From Anthopleura xanthogrammica (lineage: Eukaryota; Cnidaria; Anthozoa; Actiniaria; Actiniidae): 64,000 nucleotides of DNA. The stretch is taken from positions 1,814,691-1,878,690 of the forward strand of contig OZ025218.1 of NCBI GenBank assembly GCA_964019055.1, in the 5' to 3' direction. The position numbers were made by a program, and so were the translations under genes. Shown piece after piece: positions 12,801 through 54,612 of this stretch. The stretch's first letter is position 1. Every line of letters begins with the position of its first letter. Below the pieces are notes generated by a model that was not told the DNA's origin, did no database searches, and saw only the letters and a list, made by a program, of their open reading frames with translations.

Positions 12801-14156
12801 AGTCGTAACTGAAGTAATTTGAACTTCAGATGAGTGAATTGGCATTAGCTTTTATAAGGAGTAAGCTCTAAGGAAGACAGCAACAAGCTAGTGCACAGCA
12901 TTGTGGGATTGAATCAACTGACACCACCATCCTATTCCGCAATACGAGTCACCGTATACAGCCTTCCTTTTGAGCTTCAACTTATAAGGCGAACTGGCAG
13001 CGTCCCAGTGTTATTGATGCACAATACTTCTAGTCTTTACCTGGTGGTAATCCTTCTGATATTGGATCAGGAGAAGAGGCTTGAAATACTGGTTTGACGG
13101 CTGAAGGAGGAAAAAAAAATCAGCTAATCAATGCAAACTGTAGACTTCAACTTATCCAACAGTCAAACTTCTTAATAACTCAAGATAGACTTTAAATACT
13201 GATTCGATCGGCTAGGTTTTCGAACGCACATCATGTAAGTCCTAATTCTGTATGATTCTGAGAGTGTGGGAAAGTTTGTGCAAGTATGGGTGAGTATGCG
13301 TGTGATACGTGTGTGTCGGTGTGTGTGTGGTACGTGTGTGTCGGTGTGTGTGTGGTACGTGTGTGTCGGTGTGTGTGGTATGTGTGTGTCGGTGTGTGTG
13401 TGTGATACGTGTGTGTCGGTGTGTGTGTGGTACGTGTGTGTCGGTGTGTGTGGTATGTGGTTCGACTAAAAAAAGGAAAAAAGAAATAAATCATTACAAT
13501 ATGAGGTCTCGCGCGTGGTGGCTCATGGGCCGAATACAACAATAACAACACAAACATCACCTTAAAATCTTCGCTATTTATCAAAGAATCCGAGGCCAAT
13601 ATTTATGACTAACATTAAAAACTGCCTGTAAGCGTTTTGAGTGAAGGAGGTATTAGTTTAATGATGTAAAGATGGCAAGTACGACCACAAATATTCTCCA
13701 GCTTTGAAAATACAGTTAGCTTTCGACACAACTTTTCATTCTTTGTGAGATCCACATCATTTCTATGCAAGTTCATAAATCCATGATGTCGCCATCGGCA
13801 GCGTTTCATGTTTCAATGATTACAGACTTTCATAATTGAACATCACTATATACGTGGCTGACATTTTTATAGTTCTCTTTTAAACCGAGATCAAAAAAAA
13901 AAAAATATATATATTTATTACACATTTAGGGTCGATATCTGTGAAATAAAGCCGTGAATAAAAACCATATCAGTGAAGTGATACGATATCATTTCACGGC
14001 AAACTGTCCAATAAAATCTCGCTCATGTGATAATCTCTATATATATGATCTATAGGTATACCTAAGTTTTGACTTACCATTGCCAATATCTAGGAAACAG
14101 AACAGCAAAATAAGACGAGCAAGAACACGACGGTGCAGTTTTCTACTTCCGTTCAT
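6563..14156 (-). CDS. Cadherin copy B: short 3-EC cadherin with probable TM and short tail
   Basis: Minus-strand exons, 5' to 3': 14078-14156 (signal peptide MNGSRKLHRR..., same as copy A), 13041-13100, 12402-12544, 12100-12153, 11816-11905, 11639-11737, 11089-11196, 10671-10799, 10149-10224, 9345-9442, 8766-8874, then less certain downstream exons, ending with 6563-6859. Phases chain through 8874. The exons encode EC1 (GTFYYKFIATD, IDRE, DINDNPPVF), EC2 (VSATDAD, VQDVDDLGPKF) and EC3 (VQAKDRDSFND, VNGPLTVG, ending NMSYNSTVNVTEGQG). Exon lengths equal those of the plus-strand cadherin, but nothing matching EC4 onward is present. A membrane helix lies near 7808-7885 and a small exon at 7216-7252. 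The last exon supplies an acidic, Pro/Ser-rich tail with a DPDYYEF motif and stop. AATAAA follows about 12 nt after the stop (6546-6551, minus). The 3' splicing between EC3 and the tail is tentative. A short adhesion protein of about 480-500 residues is the best model. Confidence 0.82.
7216..7252 (-). CDS. Small juxtamembrane/tail exon of cadherin copy B
   Basis: A 37 nt segment bounded by CCAG upstream and GAG|GTAAGT downstream. It enters in phase 2 and leaves in phase 0, reading NGISAFSNIALE. Exon 39 of the plus-strand cadherin (47394-47451) has the same phases and position just before the tail exon, which supports homology. It splices in frame to the last exon 6563-6859 (ERNNSELGG...). Confidence 0.5.
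7308..7443. mobile_element. MITE, TAGACCCCTTT / GACGTGCTGCAAAGG family
   Basis: Imperfect palindrome with TAGACCCCTTTTACGTGACG at one end and CCGACGTGCTGCAAAGG at the other, enclosing GAGGACAAAACAA and its complement. Sister copies are at 8152-8293, 46488-46619 and 58727-58859. Confidence 0.65.
7808..7890 (-). CDS. Probable transmembrane exon of cadherin copy B (boundaries uncertain)
   Basis: One minus frame reads FVILGIILALKICLLGY followed by IIWRGQKKTK: a hydrophobic helix of about 20 residues with a basic stop-transfer end, as expected for a type I membrane protein. A good donor (T then GTATGT) follows at 7807. Upstream, a TAA lies 9 nt before the first Phe codon, so the acceptor must sit within the short AAAAAAG run and lacks a polypyrimidine tract. 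The resulting phase does not join cleanly to the exon ending at 8766 nor to the next small exon (7216-7252, phase 2 start). A weak extra candidate exon (7617-7637, phase 2 to 2) could lie between. Either an unusual splice site is used, an exon is missed, or this part is decayed. Confidence 0.4.
8152..8293. mobile_element. MITE, TAGACCCCTTG family
   Basis: Ends ATAGACCCCTTGCAGCACG and CACGTGAAAGGGGTCTAT, with AGGACAAAACAATAGG inside; same family as 7308-7443. Confidence 0.65.
8324..8656. mobile_element. Foldback element (AGACCTTTTTGCT family)
   Basis: Inverted arms AGACCTTTTTGCTCTCTCAC (left) and its near complement at 8636-8656, with ATTTTCGACTTCG and TTCAACATCTTTAGAATTTT also mirrored. A second copy is at 51803-52143. 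Confidence 0.7.
9130..9298. mobile_element. Degenerate GGCGGATCC-type MITE
   Basis: Starts near TAGGATCCTGGATCGTTTCA and ends CCCTGGACCCGCCCTTG, resembling the better-preserved copy at 50191-50340 (TGGCGGATCTAGAACG to CCTGGATCCGCCCTTG). Confidence 0.5.
11413..11566. mobile_element. Palindromic MITE in copy B intron (orthologous to 364-518)
   Basis: Same arms and position as the copy A element, with a few substitutions. In copy B the following sequence continues directly into GTCTCTTTACTTGGCC, whereas copy A has about 1 kb of extra sequence at this point. Confidence 0.75.
12172..12240 (-). pseudogene. Relic duplicate of exon 4 in cadherin copy B
   Basis: Just upstream (minus sense) of the intact exon 4 (12100-12153) is a second, degenerate version. 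It keeps the TTCGCAG acceptor and reads VIGNLFRYQS before a stop a few codons later; the intact exon reads LMGNLFEYKV. The flanking sequence resembles the copy A version (2099-2160) more closely than the intact copy B exon does. It looks like a partial local duplication or gene-conversion tract, not a usable exon. Confidence 0.6.
13293..13463. repeat. GT-rich minisatellite in intron 1 of copy B
   Basis: About six tandem units of roughly 25 bp built from ACGTGTGTGTCGGTGTGTGT. Copy A has a single unit (about 4099-4130), so the array expanded after the duplication. ORFs on both strands here are repeat artefacts. Confidence 0.9.
13917..14045. mobile_element. Repeat fragment related to 39230-39500
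   Basis: TTACACATTTAGGGTCGATA, GTGAAATAAAGCCGTGAATA and ATGTGATAATCTCTATATAT are shared with the copy at 39 kb. In intron 1 of copy B only. Confidence 0.6.
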
Positions 14157-16702
14157 ATTGAATACTCCAGTTTCACATTCGATGGAAACCGCTGTTTTTG
14201 AAGACCACAGACTCATTTGTACAGGCTTAGCCTCGTTTATAAGTCAGCTATTCAACGACATCATTAAAAGTCAGTGGGATTTCAAAACATTGGTATTGTT
14301 CAACTTACACATTCTTTACATTACGGTTGACTTTTGCAAATCATTAGCAACAGCCAACTGTAATGTAAAGAATGTGCAAGTTGAATAATACCAATCCCAC
14401 GGACTTTTAATGGTGCCTTTGAATAGATGACTTATAAACGAGGCTAAGCCTGTACAAATGAGTCTGTGGTCTTCAAAAACAGCGGTTTCCATCGAATGTG
14501 AAACTGGAGTATTGTGACGTTTGGTATTCTGGTTTCGAATATGCAAGTTCAGTGTTTTGGCATTAAACCACAGGGAGCCCAAACTATATATCAGATTCTA
14601 AATATATCTTTGTGATGATACTCCTTAACTTTCCAAAGAACAGGAAATTTCCTTGATGGTTAGGGATTATTTGAAAACAATCAAGATCACAGAGAGAGCA
14701 GTAACAATGTGCATAATTGAACAATAGCTACTTGTGTTATAAATTAATTCATTAGTATATTGAAGCTTTGTTCCATCACGTGATGGCAGCCATGACAGGA
14801 AGCAGAAAAAATAAGCAATGAGCATCAAAGCCCACAAAGCACTCTGGGAAACTGAGTCCTGCAAAAATGGAACAGCGAAATCAAAGGATGTATCAGGGAA
14901 AAAATACACTGTTATTTTCGTCTGTTGAAATACTGTTATTTCCCTAGAAAATGTAGAAGGAAAAATTGTGAGATGAAAGTTTTAAAGGAGCCAAAAAAGT
15001 GTAAGGACTCAGTTTCCCATCATGCTTTGTGCTAGAAATTCAAACTCATGCACATTGGCTATTTAATCTGCTTTAATCTGATTTACATGAGAAAGAATAA
15101 GTTTCCCAGGGGGAAAGGAATCTATTGTTCCTACCTGTCATATCTGCCATCACGTGATGGTGCAAAGCTTATATAGAGCACTGACAGCACTGAAACTATT
15201 GACAAATAATATAAAGCTCATTTACCTTCGTCCTATCAAAAAGTGAAGCAAGCCGATGAGAAAGAGAGGAGAAAGAGAGAGCAGGAAAAGCTGAGTAAGG
15301 AGACTCATCTCACTGAGAGAAGTGGAAAAGATTCTGAATAAAGAGGAACGGCAGGGAGCAATGATTAAATGAAAACTGCTGATAAGCTGTAATTGGCAGA
15401 TGGCACAGCAAACTGAATTACAAAATGTACTTTTTGCCAGTTCTAGTGAAGTTCACCTCACAGGGGACGAAAGTACTGACATGCCTCATGATCGAAGCAA
15501 AGTCAAATCAAGAGAAAGCAAAGAAAAAAAAAAGTGATGGGAAAACAAAAGAAAGTTAACCCAAAGAATAACAAGTTGCTGGAAAGCCAAAATGGTATTG
15601 CCAGATTGTACCTTCGCTCTAACGACTAAGGAGAAGAAAACAAACTCTCAAACAAAAAACTATTTAAAGTGAAGTTTTTAATATGTTTTAACGTGTGTTC
15701 AATACTCCCTGTTTTGAAAATCCAAAAGATATCTATGAGCTAGTTGAAGCTGAAGTATTTCGTACTCTTGTTATTAATTTCAAAATATTGTAAAAATTCT
15801 AAAAATCAAGTGTTTTGACGTACCTATCTCCCATAGAGCCGGTCTGTTATTCATTCGCCATCTGTGCACGTGCGTCATCGCCGCCATGTTGGTGGTATTT
15901 AAAGATAACTTTTTCATCGCCTCCTTCGTTAAAACCACCAACATGGCCGCCATGTCTTTTTCTTTTCACGCTTATTATTGAACTCATTCTTACATTTGAT
16001 GCATCATCAATTTTCAACTCTGGCTAATAGTTCTTTGTTTTTAAAATCGCCTTCATCTAAATTTACTGCTTGACATCAGCTGGTCTTGATGAACTTTGTG
16101 TACCTACGTAGAAACTCCTTATCGCCACTGACCGACTATCAAAAGTATAATAAACAAAATATCTATATAAGTAAGTATTAATATTTTTTTTGTGGGAACT
16201 TTGTAGCTGCTAATCAAAATAAGAATATCTCATGCTGAGAAATGTAGCTCTCACAGTACAAATATTGAAAGAGCTTAAAGAATAATAATAGCAAATCCAC
16301 TGAAGTATGGACAATTTGTATTCATATTTTGACACCCTAGACAGAACACTAAAACATTTGCATAATCGGTGTTTGTGAGGGAAGATTAGAACTCAAGTCG
16401 GTCGTTACGAATTCCATTTTTGTAATATACTAAATACCTCGGTCGCCTCGGATTTCTGAGCCCGTGAAATAACCTTAGTTCATTAGTAATCTTGAGGTAC
16501 GAAATTAAGGAATTATATAAGCAATGTCTTGAAAATTTTAACTCCGACCTAGTGATTCAAAATTATTTCCGCCATTGATTTTGACATCAAGATCTTTCGC
16601 AGTTTATTACCGTCGTTTCGTAGCTCACTCTGTCTCGGCGACTATCCGACAAAAACACCCGAAAGTTGACTTTGAAGTTGGTAAAACCGAAAGCAGGAAA
16701 AA
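14157..16702. promoter_or_regulatory. Intergenic region between head-to-head cadherin genes
   Basis: About 2.5 kb separates the copy B start codon (minus, 14156) from the large-cadherin start codon (plus, 16703), so the promoters of both must lie here or in 5' introns. It contains a palindromic MITE (14161-14513) right at the copy B start, then about 800 bp (14600-15420) homologous to the region upstream of copy A (5166-5880), then unique AT-rich sequence with a short inverted repeat around CGCCATGTTGGTGGT (15880-15955). No convincing core promoter motif was recognised by eye. Confidence 0.5.
14161..14513. mobile_element. Palindromic MITE in the 5' leader of cadherin copy B
   Basis: Long inverted repeats: AATACTCCAGTTTCACATTC... 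at the left and ...GAATGTGAAACTGGAGTATT at the right, with matching arms through the GAAGACCACAGACTC and AATACCAATCCCAC segments and a short centre near 14335-14350. Copy A has continuous sequence at the same place (ATTGAACTGTGACG), so the insertion post-dates the duplication or was absent from A. It lies 4 nt upstream of the ATG. The ends may carry a TA duplication. Related pieces occur at 53776-53880, 57820-58075 and 58630-58725. Confidence 0.8.
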
Positions 16703-50023
<33,321 letters not shown>

Positions 50024-50190
50024 TCAGTAAGCACTCCATAAGCCTGCTCTCTTGGATAATCTATTTCCAGGGATTCGAATCAAATAATCAAGTAATATAG
50101 TCACTATGAGGATATATCTCATGGGAGAGTGCCATCCTTGGGAACTCATAGAAAAAGTGTTCAGATCTGAATGTGCGGATCCAGACAGCA

Positions 50191-50340
50191 GTGGCGGATC
50201 TAGAACGATTTCAAGGGGGTGGCTGTTACCTAGAAAGGCATCATAGCGTCCTTCTTAGGACGTACCTTATCCTTTTTTCTTATCAACCCCAAAGGGGTAT
50301 GGCTAGCCACCCAATCTATCTCACCCTGGATCCGCCCTTG
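50191..50340. mobile_element. GGCGGATCC-type MITE
   Basis: Terminal GTGGCGGATCTAGAACG and CCTGGATCCGCCCTTG with AAGGGGGTGGCTGT and GTATGGCTAGCCACCC mirrored inside. Lies downstream of the large cadherin stop codon. Confidence 0.6.
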
Positions 50341-51802
50341 AAATAGAATCGGAAAACAGACCTTGGGAATACGAAATTGAAATATGAAGTAATCGCTGCG
50401 AACAGCTAGAGGGATTCTGGTAGAAAAGGTTGGACTGGACCAAATATTGTTATCTTTAGGTGACTTGATCTTACTAATAGAAATCTAAGGAGTCAATCTC
50501 AGACACACTTTCACTTATCACATAACAAAACACAATGATCCTGGAATACAAATAGAGACTGTAGCAGGAGAACCTACAATTATTGCACCAGAAAACACGA
50601 GAAATAGATAGATATTTTATTTTTATATTATGCAATGCTAACCAGCTGATTGTAAAACTAACTGCGAAAAGGATTGTTGTTGTAATTCGAGCGGCCCTCG
50701 CCCAATTCTTAAAAGTCATATATCTCTCGGAATTCGAAGAGATGGATGCCAAAGTTTTGCTTTAGTTTTCTCATACTGCATCACGTGATTCAGCTTGTTT
50801 CTTTAAATTTTTGGAAAAGAGTATTTTTGTATTGGGAAGAGACTTGCAGAAAGGGCCGATTGGCTAAGCATCGAGGTACGCGCGCTGTGGTGGGTCGGTT
50901 CGTGCGTGCACCGGAGACCTTGAACGTGCAAGTAAATAGCCGGCATACGGCTGAAAGTTAAAAATTCTTCAAACTTGCCACAATTTTTTAAACAATTATT
51001 ACAACAAGCCAAATAGTAGATTAACCCGAAAATTACATCGGTCAACCACTCATGTTCTTTATTTTTCGTTACAAAAAAATCAGTCAATAAAATGTTGACT
51101 CTAAACTAGAAACACTAATCTCTCAGTAAAAAGTAATGAGCCCTTGCAGGATATTCCAAATGGAGCTTTATTAAGAGGACAAAACGATAAAATTTTATTT
51201 TCATTAGAATTTAGGCTTGCCTTACTCGGTACAGGACAAATTCCTAACTGTTCAAAAAGTCGTACGTTTTAGTGTTTCGTTTACACAGAACTTTGCTATC
51301 CGTACAAAAATTCAAACGCATTCAACAGAAAAGATGGTTTCGGGTTAATTGTATGTACTGGTCAAATATGTGAACAGTTAAAAATTCGTGCGGTACTGTG
51401 TAAGGCCAGCTTGAAATTCAAAGTCTTGTCCTCTGAATAGCCTACTCCCGAGACATGCTTCGCTCGTCATGCGCAAAGGTTTAAAAGTGAGGCTCCGTGC
51501 TAAATGCTCTGATTCGTGGCAAGAGAAAAGAATAGATTTATTTTAGCACAGAGCTTCGTACTGAAACCTTGCATAACAAGCGAAGCATATATCTCGGAAG
51601 TTGGCTATTGAGCCATGTGATATTTCGTGTTCATTAAATAAATTTTTGAAATTTTTTGGCTAGTTTTATTCATACAGAATCATATTGATAAAGCAAGCAA
51701 TATACAAAATTGGTGCTAAATCTCGTCGGTTTGAAAAATCTTTTTGTACCACAAATTCCTGCTCTTCTTGATACGTTTTACATTATGAATAACTGTACCG
51801 AT

Positions 51803-52143
51803 TAGACCTTTTTGCTTTACCACTATTTTCGACTTCGTGCACTCTAAAAACAATGAGATCAGTGAGATCAGGTGAGATTTTACGGAATTTCAACATCTTT
51901 AGAATTTGAACAAAAGATCCTTGAATTTCATTGTTGCTGAACAATAGTTGTAGTCAGGTCACAAGTTCAACTTACGTAAGTGATGTACATTGGTATAGCC
52001 CGAATCATTGTTAATTACAACTATGAAATACAAGCATGTTTTGTTCAAATTCTAAAGATGTTCAAATTCCGTACATTCTTTGATATCATCTATTGTTTTA
52101 GAGTGCACGAAGTCGAAAATAGTGATAAAGGAAAACGGTCGAC
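51803..52143. mobile_element. Foldback element, second copy
   Basis: Same arms as 8324-8656 (TTTTCGACTTCGTGCACTCT and complement; TTCAACATCTTTAGAATTTG and complement). Confidence 0.7.
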
Positions 52144-52496
52144 TATTATGACAATTTCAAACTTACTTTTAATTTCACGTGTATTATTCATTCTCTTTCA
52201 CTATTTGAAATTAAATATAATGACATCTAATTAACCATGCCGTCTGAATTCCTTTACATTTTCTCTTGTGCTTTTTTTTACCACGTTACAGTTTCTGAAT
52301 TGTACCGATTATAACAATTTGAAAATTACTTTTGATTTCATGTGTATTAATTATTCTTTTTCATGATTTGATAGTAACTAATGGCGCTGATTATATTATT
52401 ATCGCCTATGGTGTATTTCGGGCTTGGCATTCAACATGCAACAAAACCTTCACCAACCTTTTTTTGAAATAGCTATATACAGATACAAGTAGAATA

Positions 52497-52844
52497 TTAG
52501 TAAGATGGTTCACTCTTTTCTTTAATCTGCTCTTCTTGATTTCCTTTCTCATTTTTGCAACTGTTTGTCTTCTCAATGCACTGTTGCCGGTACTGGTGGA
52601 GAGAAAGTTTCACATCCTCTAGCATTGTGTTTAGAAACAAATCATTGACGTGTTCGACTTCTGGCTCCTCGGTCGATTTTTCAGATTGTTCTCCGGAAAA
52701 TGATTCTTTAGCTGTGAGTAAAGGATTTGCAGAGAGAAAAACGTTTCCTCTTGGGACTGGCGGCAACGAAGAACCAAAAATGTGATTTTTCCTATCATCG
52801 TGTTGTCGAGGCCGAAAAGCCGTCGTGATGCTCCTATTCATCAT
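52497..52844 (-). CDS. Possible single-exon gene, 115-residue hydrophilic protein
   Basis: The frame starts ATGATGAAT and ends TAA. The product begins MMNRSITTAFRPRQHDDRKN, has a GSSLPPVPRGNVFLSANPLL segment, then an acidic/Lys-rich helix-forming half (EQSEKSTEEPEVEHVNDLF, then KLSLHQYRQQC, then KNEKGNQEEQIKEKSEPSY). Composition is even and protein-like, unlike the shadow ORFs around it. No signal peptide, membrane helix or recognised domain. The sequence around its start codon is duplicated at 53667-53743. It could also be the last exon of a larger gene; no spliced partners were found. Confidence 0.45.
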   Translation of the reverse strand: MMNRSITTAFRPRQHDDRKNHIFGSSLPPVPRGNVFLSANPLLTAKESFSGEQSEKSTEEPEVEHVNDLFLNTMLEDVKLSLHQYRQQCIEKTNSCKNEKGNQEEQIKEKSEPSY

Positions 52845-52999
52845 TAATGAATTAGTGCCAAAGTTAACTTCGACCGGCGATAAAAATGGCTTTATATAGC
52901 AAACTGAGGAAAGATTGTTTTGCCATTCAAGGTTAATCCTGGCATCACCCAGAGATACCTTAATTGACCTACATTACGACGCGACAAAAATTTTGAGCC

Positions 53000-53430
53000 T
53001 TCGTTTAAGAATCGAATACTTGTTGCCAAGCAACGCGCACGACACACCTTATACGAGGTAAAGAATTTTCGCAAAATACGACCCAATATTGTATTATTTG
53101 AATTTCCTTTTGAGAAGCATACTTGTTGCCAAGCAACGCGCACGTCACACCTTGTACTAGGGCAAGTAACTTACGCAAGAAATGACCAAATATGGAAATA
53201 TTTGAATTCCTCTCTAAGAAGCATACTTGTTGCCAAGCAACGCGCACGTCACACCTTGTACTAGGGCAAGTGACTTACGCAAGAAATGACCAAATATGGA
53301 AATATTTGAATTCCTTTCTAAGAGGCATACTTGTTGCCAAGCAACGCGCACGACACACCTTATGCTAGGGGAAGTAACTTACGCAAGGAATGACCAAATA
53401 TGGAATACCTAGGGTTGGGAAATTTCCCGA
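53000..53430. repeat. Tandem array of about 105 bp units
   Basis: ACTTGTTGCCAAGCAACGCG recurs at about 53018, 53119, 53224 and 53326, each followed by CACACCTT.TAC.AGG and GACCAAATATGGAA. More degenerate units (GCCAAGCAACC, GTCAAGCAACCC) continue to about 53640. It lies between the 115-residue ORF and its truncated duplicate. Confidence 0.9.
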
Positions 53431-53666
53431 CAAATAACCAAATATTGTATTATTTGTATCAACCCTAAAGTATGCTTGTCACTAAGCAACACACGCGTTA
53501 TACTTTTTGCCAAGCAACCTGAATCACGTCACACCTTATCCTAGGAATGTAACTTGTGCCAGACCAAATACGACATTCATGTTTAAGAACCATACATGTT
53601 GTCAAGCAACCCACATTTCAAAGCGGATAAAAGGCAACTTGACCAAATGAATAACAAAATATAGTA

Positions 53667-53743
53667 GGCCGAAAAGTCGTCCTAATACTCCTATTCATCC
53701 TTAATGAATTATTGCCAAAGTTAACTTCGACCAGCGATAAAAG
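53667..53743 (-). pseudogene. Duplicated 5' end of the 115-residue ORF
   Basis: Matches 52809-52887 (AACTTCGACC.GCGATAAAA, CTCCTATTCATC.TTAATGAAT, GGCCGAAAAG.CGTC) on the same strand. It keeps the start region and about ten codons (MNRSIRTTFRP) and then diverges, so it is a truncated duplicate. Confidence 0.55.
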
Positions 53744-53775
53744 ATATAGTATCTCTTATATTTATTTTTTTATTT

Positions 53776-53880
53776 GATGTCTATGAATAGCTGACTTATA
53801 AACGAGGCTAACCCTGTGCAAAAGAGTCTGTGGTCTTCAAAAACAGCGGTTTGTATCGAATGCGAAACTGGTGTATTGGT
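53776..53880. mobile_element. Half of the ACTCCAGTTTC-type palindromic MITE
   Basis: AATAGCTGACTTATAAACGA, GAGTCTGTGGTCTTCAAAAA and GCGAAACTGGTGTATT match the right arm of 14161-14513; the left arm is missing. Confidence 0.65.
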
Positions 53881-54369
53881 GCATTACATCGAACGCACAA
53901 AGAAAGCTACTTACGAATAATTCAACCAACCGTCCTTATATATTATGCAAGAAACAAACTTTTATTTGTTGTTGCTAAGCGACCCCAACTATTTTATGAT
54001 ATTACCCTTCCATTCGGGTACTTTGCTAAAATCAATATGACCAACTACCAAATATGGTCCTGCGAGTGGACTCAAGAATACATTTCCCCCGACACGCGTG
54101 AAAAACGTCTGCGCACGCTCTACGTCCGTGTGGAAATTAGTCAAAAGCGTCTTCGTGCTATTGTAAAAATAAGCAAATTTGACTTTCACACTTGCCTGAA
54201 AAAAGTATTCACAAAGAGCCAAAACTTAAAGTCAGTTCTTGAAACTTAAGGCTCATTCTTTCGTAATGTCTTAAAAATACAGTATCTTGGTCTCACAAAA
54301 GTATACTCAAGAATTTTTTTGTATACTCGGAGAAAACGAATATGATATTTTTCATTAAAACTCTTGTAA

Positions 54370-54527
54370 ATAGACCTCTTTACCTTCGTATGCAAATTGC
54401 CCATTTCAGACCACATGACATTCCCTTGAAAAATGTTCTTTTGTTAAAATATTTACACATGAAAGAATCAACTCCCAAGAGTGGCATCACGTGGTCTGAA
54501 ATGGGCACAACAAACAAGGTCTATTCT
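54370..54527. mobile_element. MITE, TAGACCTCTTTACCTTCG family
   Basis: Same ends and inner sequence (TTCAGACCACATGACATTCC, ATGAAAGAATCAACTCCC) as 22802-22975. Confidence 0.7.
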
Positions 54528-54612
54528 TGGAAAGCGTGCTGAAAGGCACGCATGCGTAAACGTTTTTCTCTAGTGTCTTTCGCTTTATTTATTTATTATT
54601 TTTAGTAATAGA

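Larger units (their letters stand above)
50024..52496. other. Region downstream of the large cadherin
   Basis: Contains a GGCGGATCC MITE (50191-50340) and a foldback element (51803-52143). The rest (50341-51800) is AT-rich with only short ORFs and no recognisable protein motif. No AATAAA close to the cadherin stop was found. Confidence 0.5.

Noticed and set aside
13231..13599. His/Thr-rich and Cys/Val-rich ORFs on both strands
   Set aside because: Produced by the GT minisatellite in copy B intron 1.
53000..53640. CRISPR-like or centromeric satellite array
   Set aside because: The whole unit of about 105 bp is repeated, there are only a few copies, and no spacer-repeat pattern exists.
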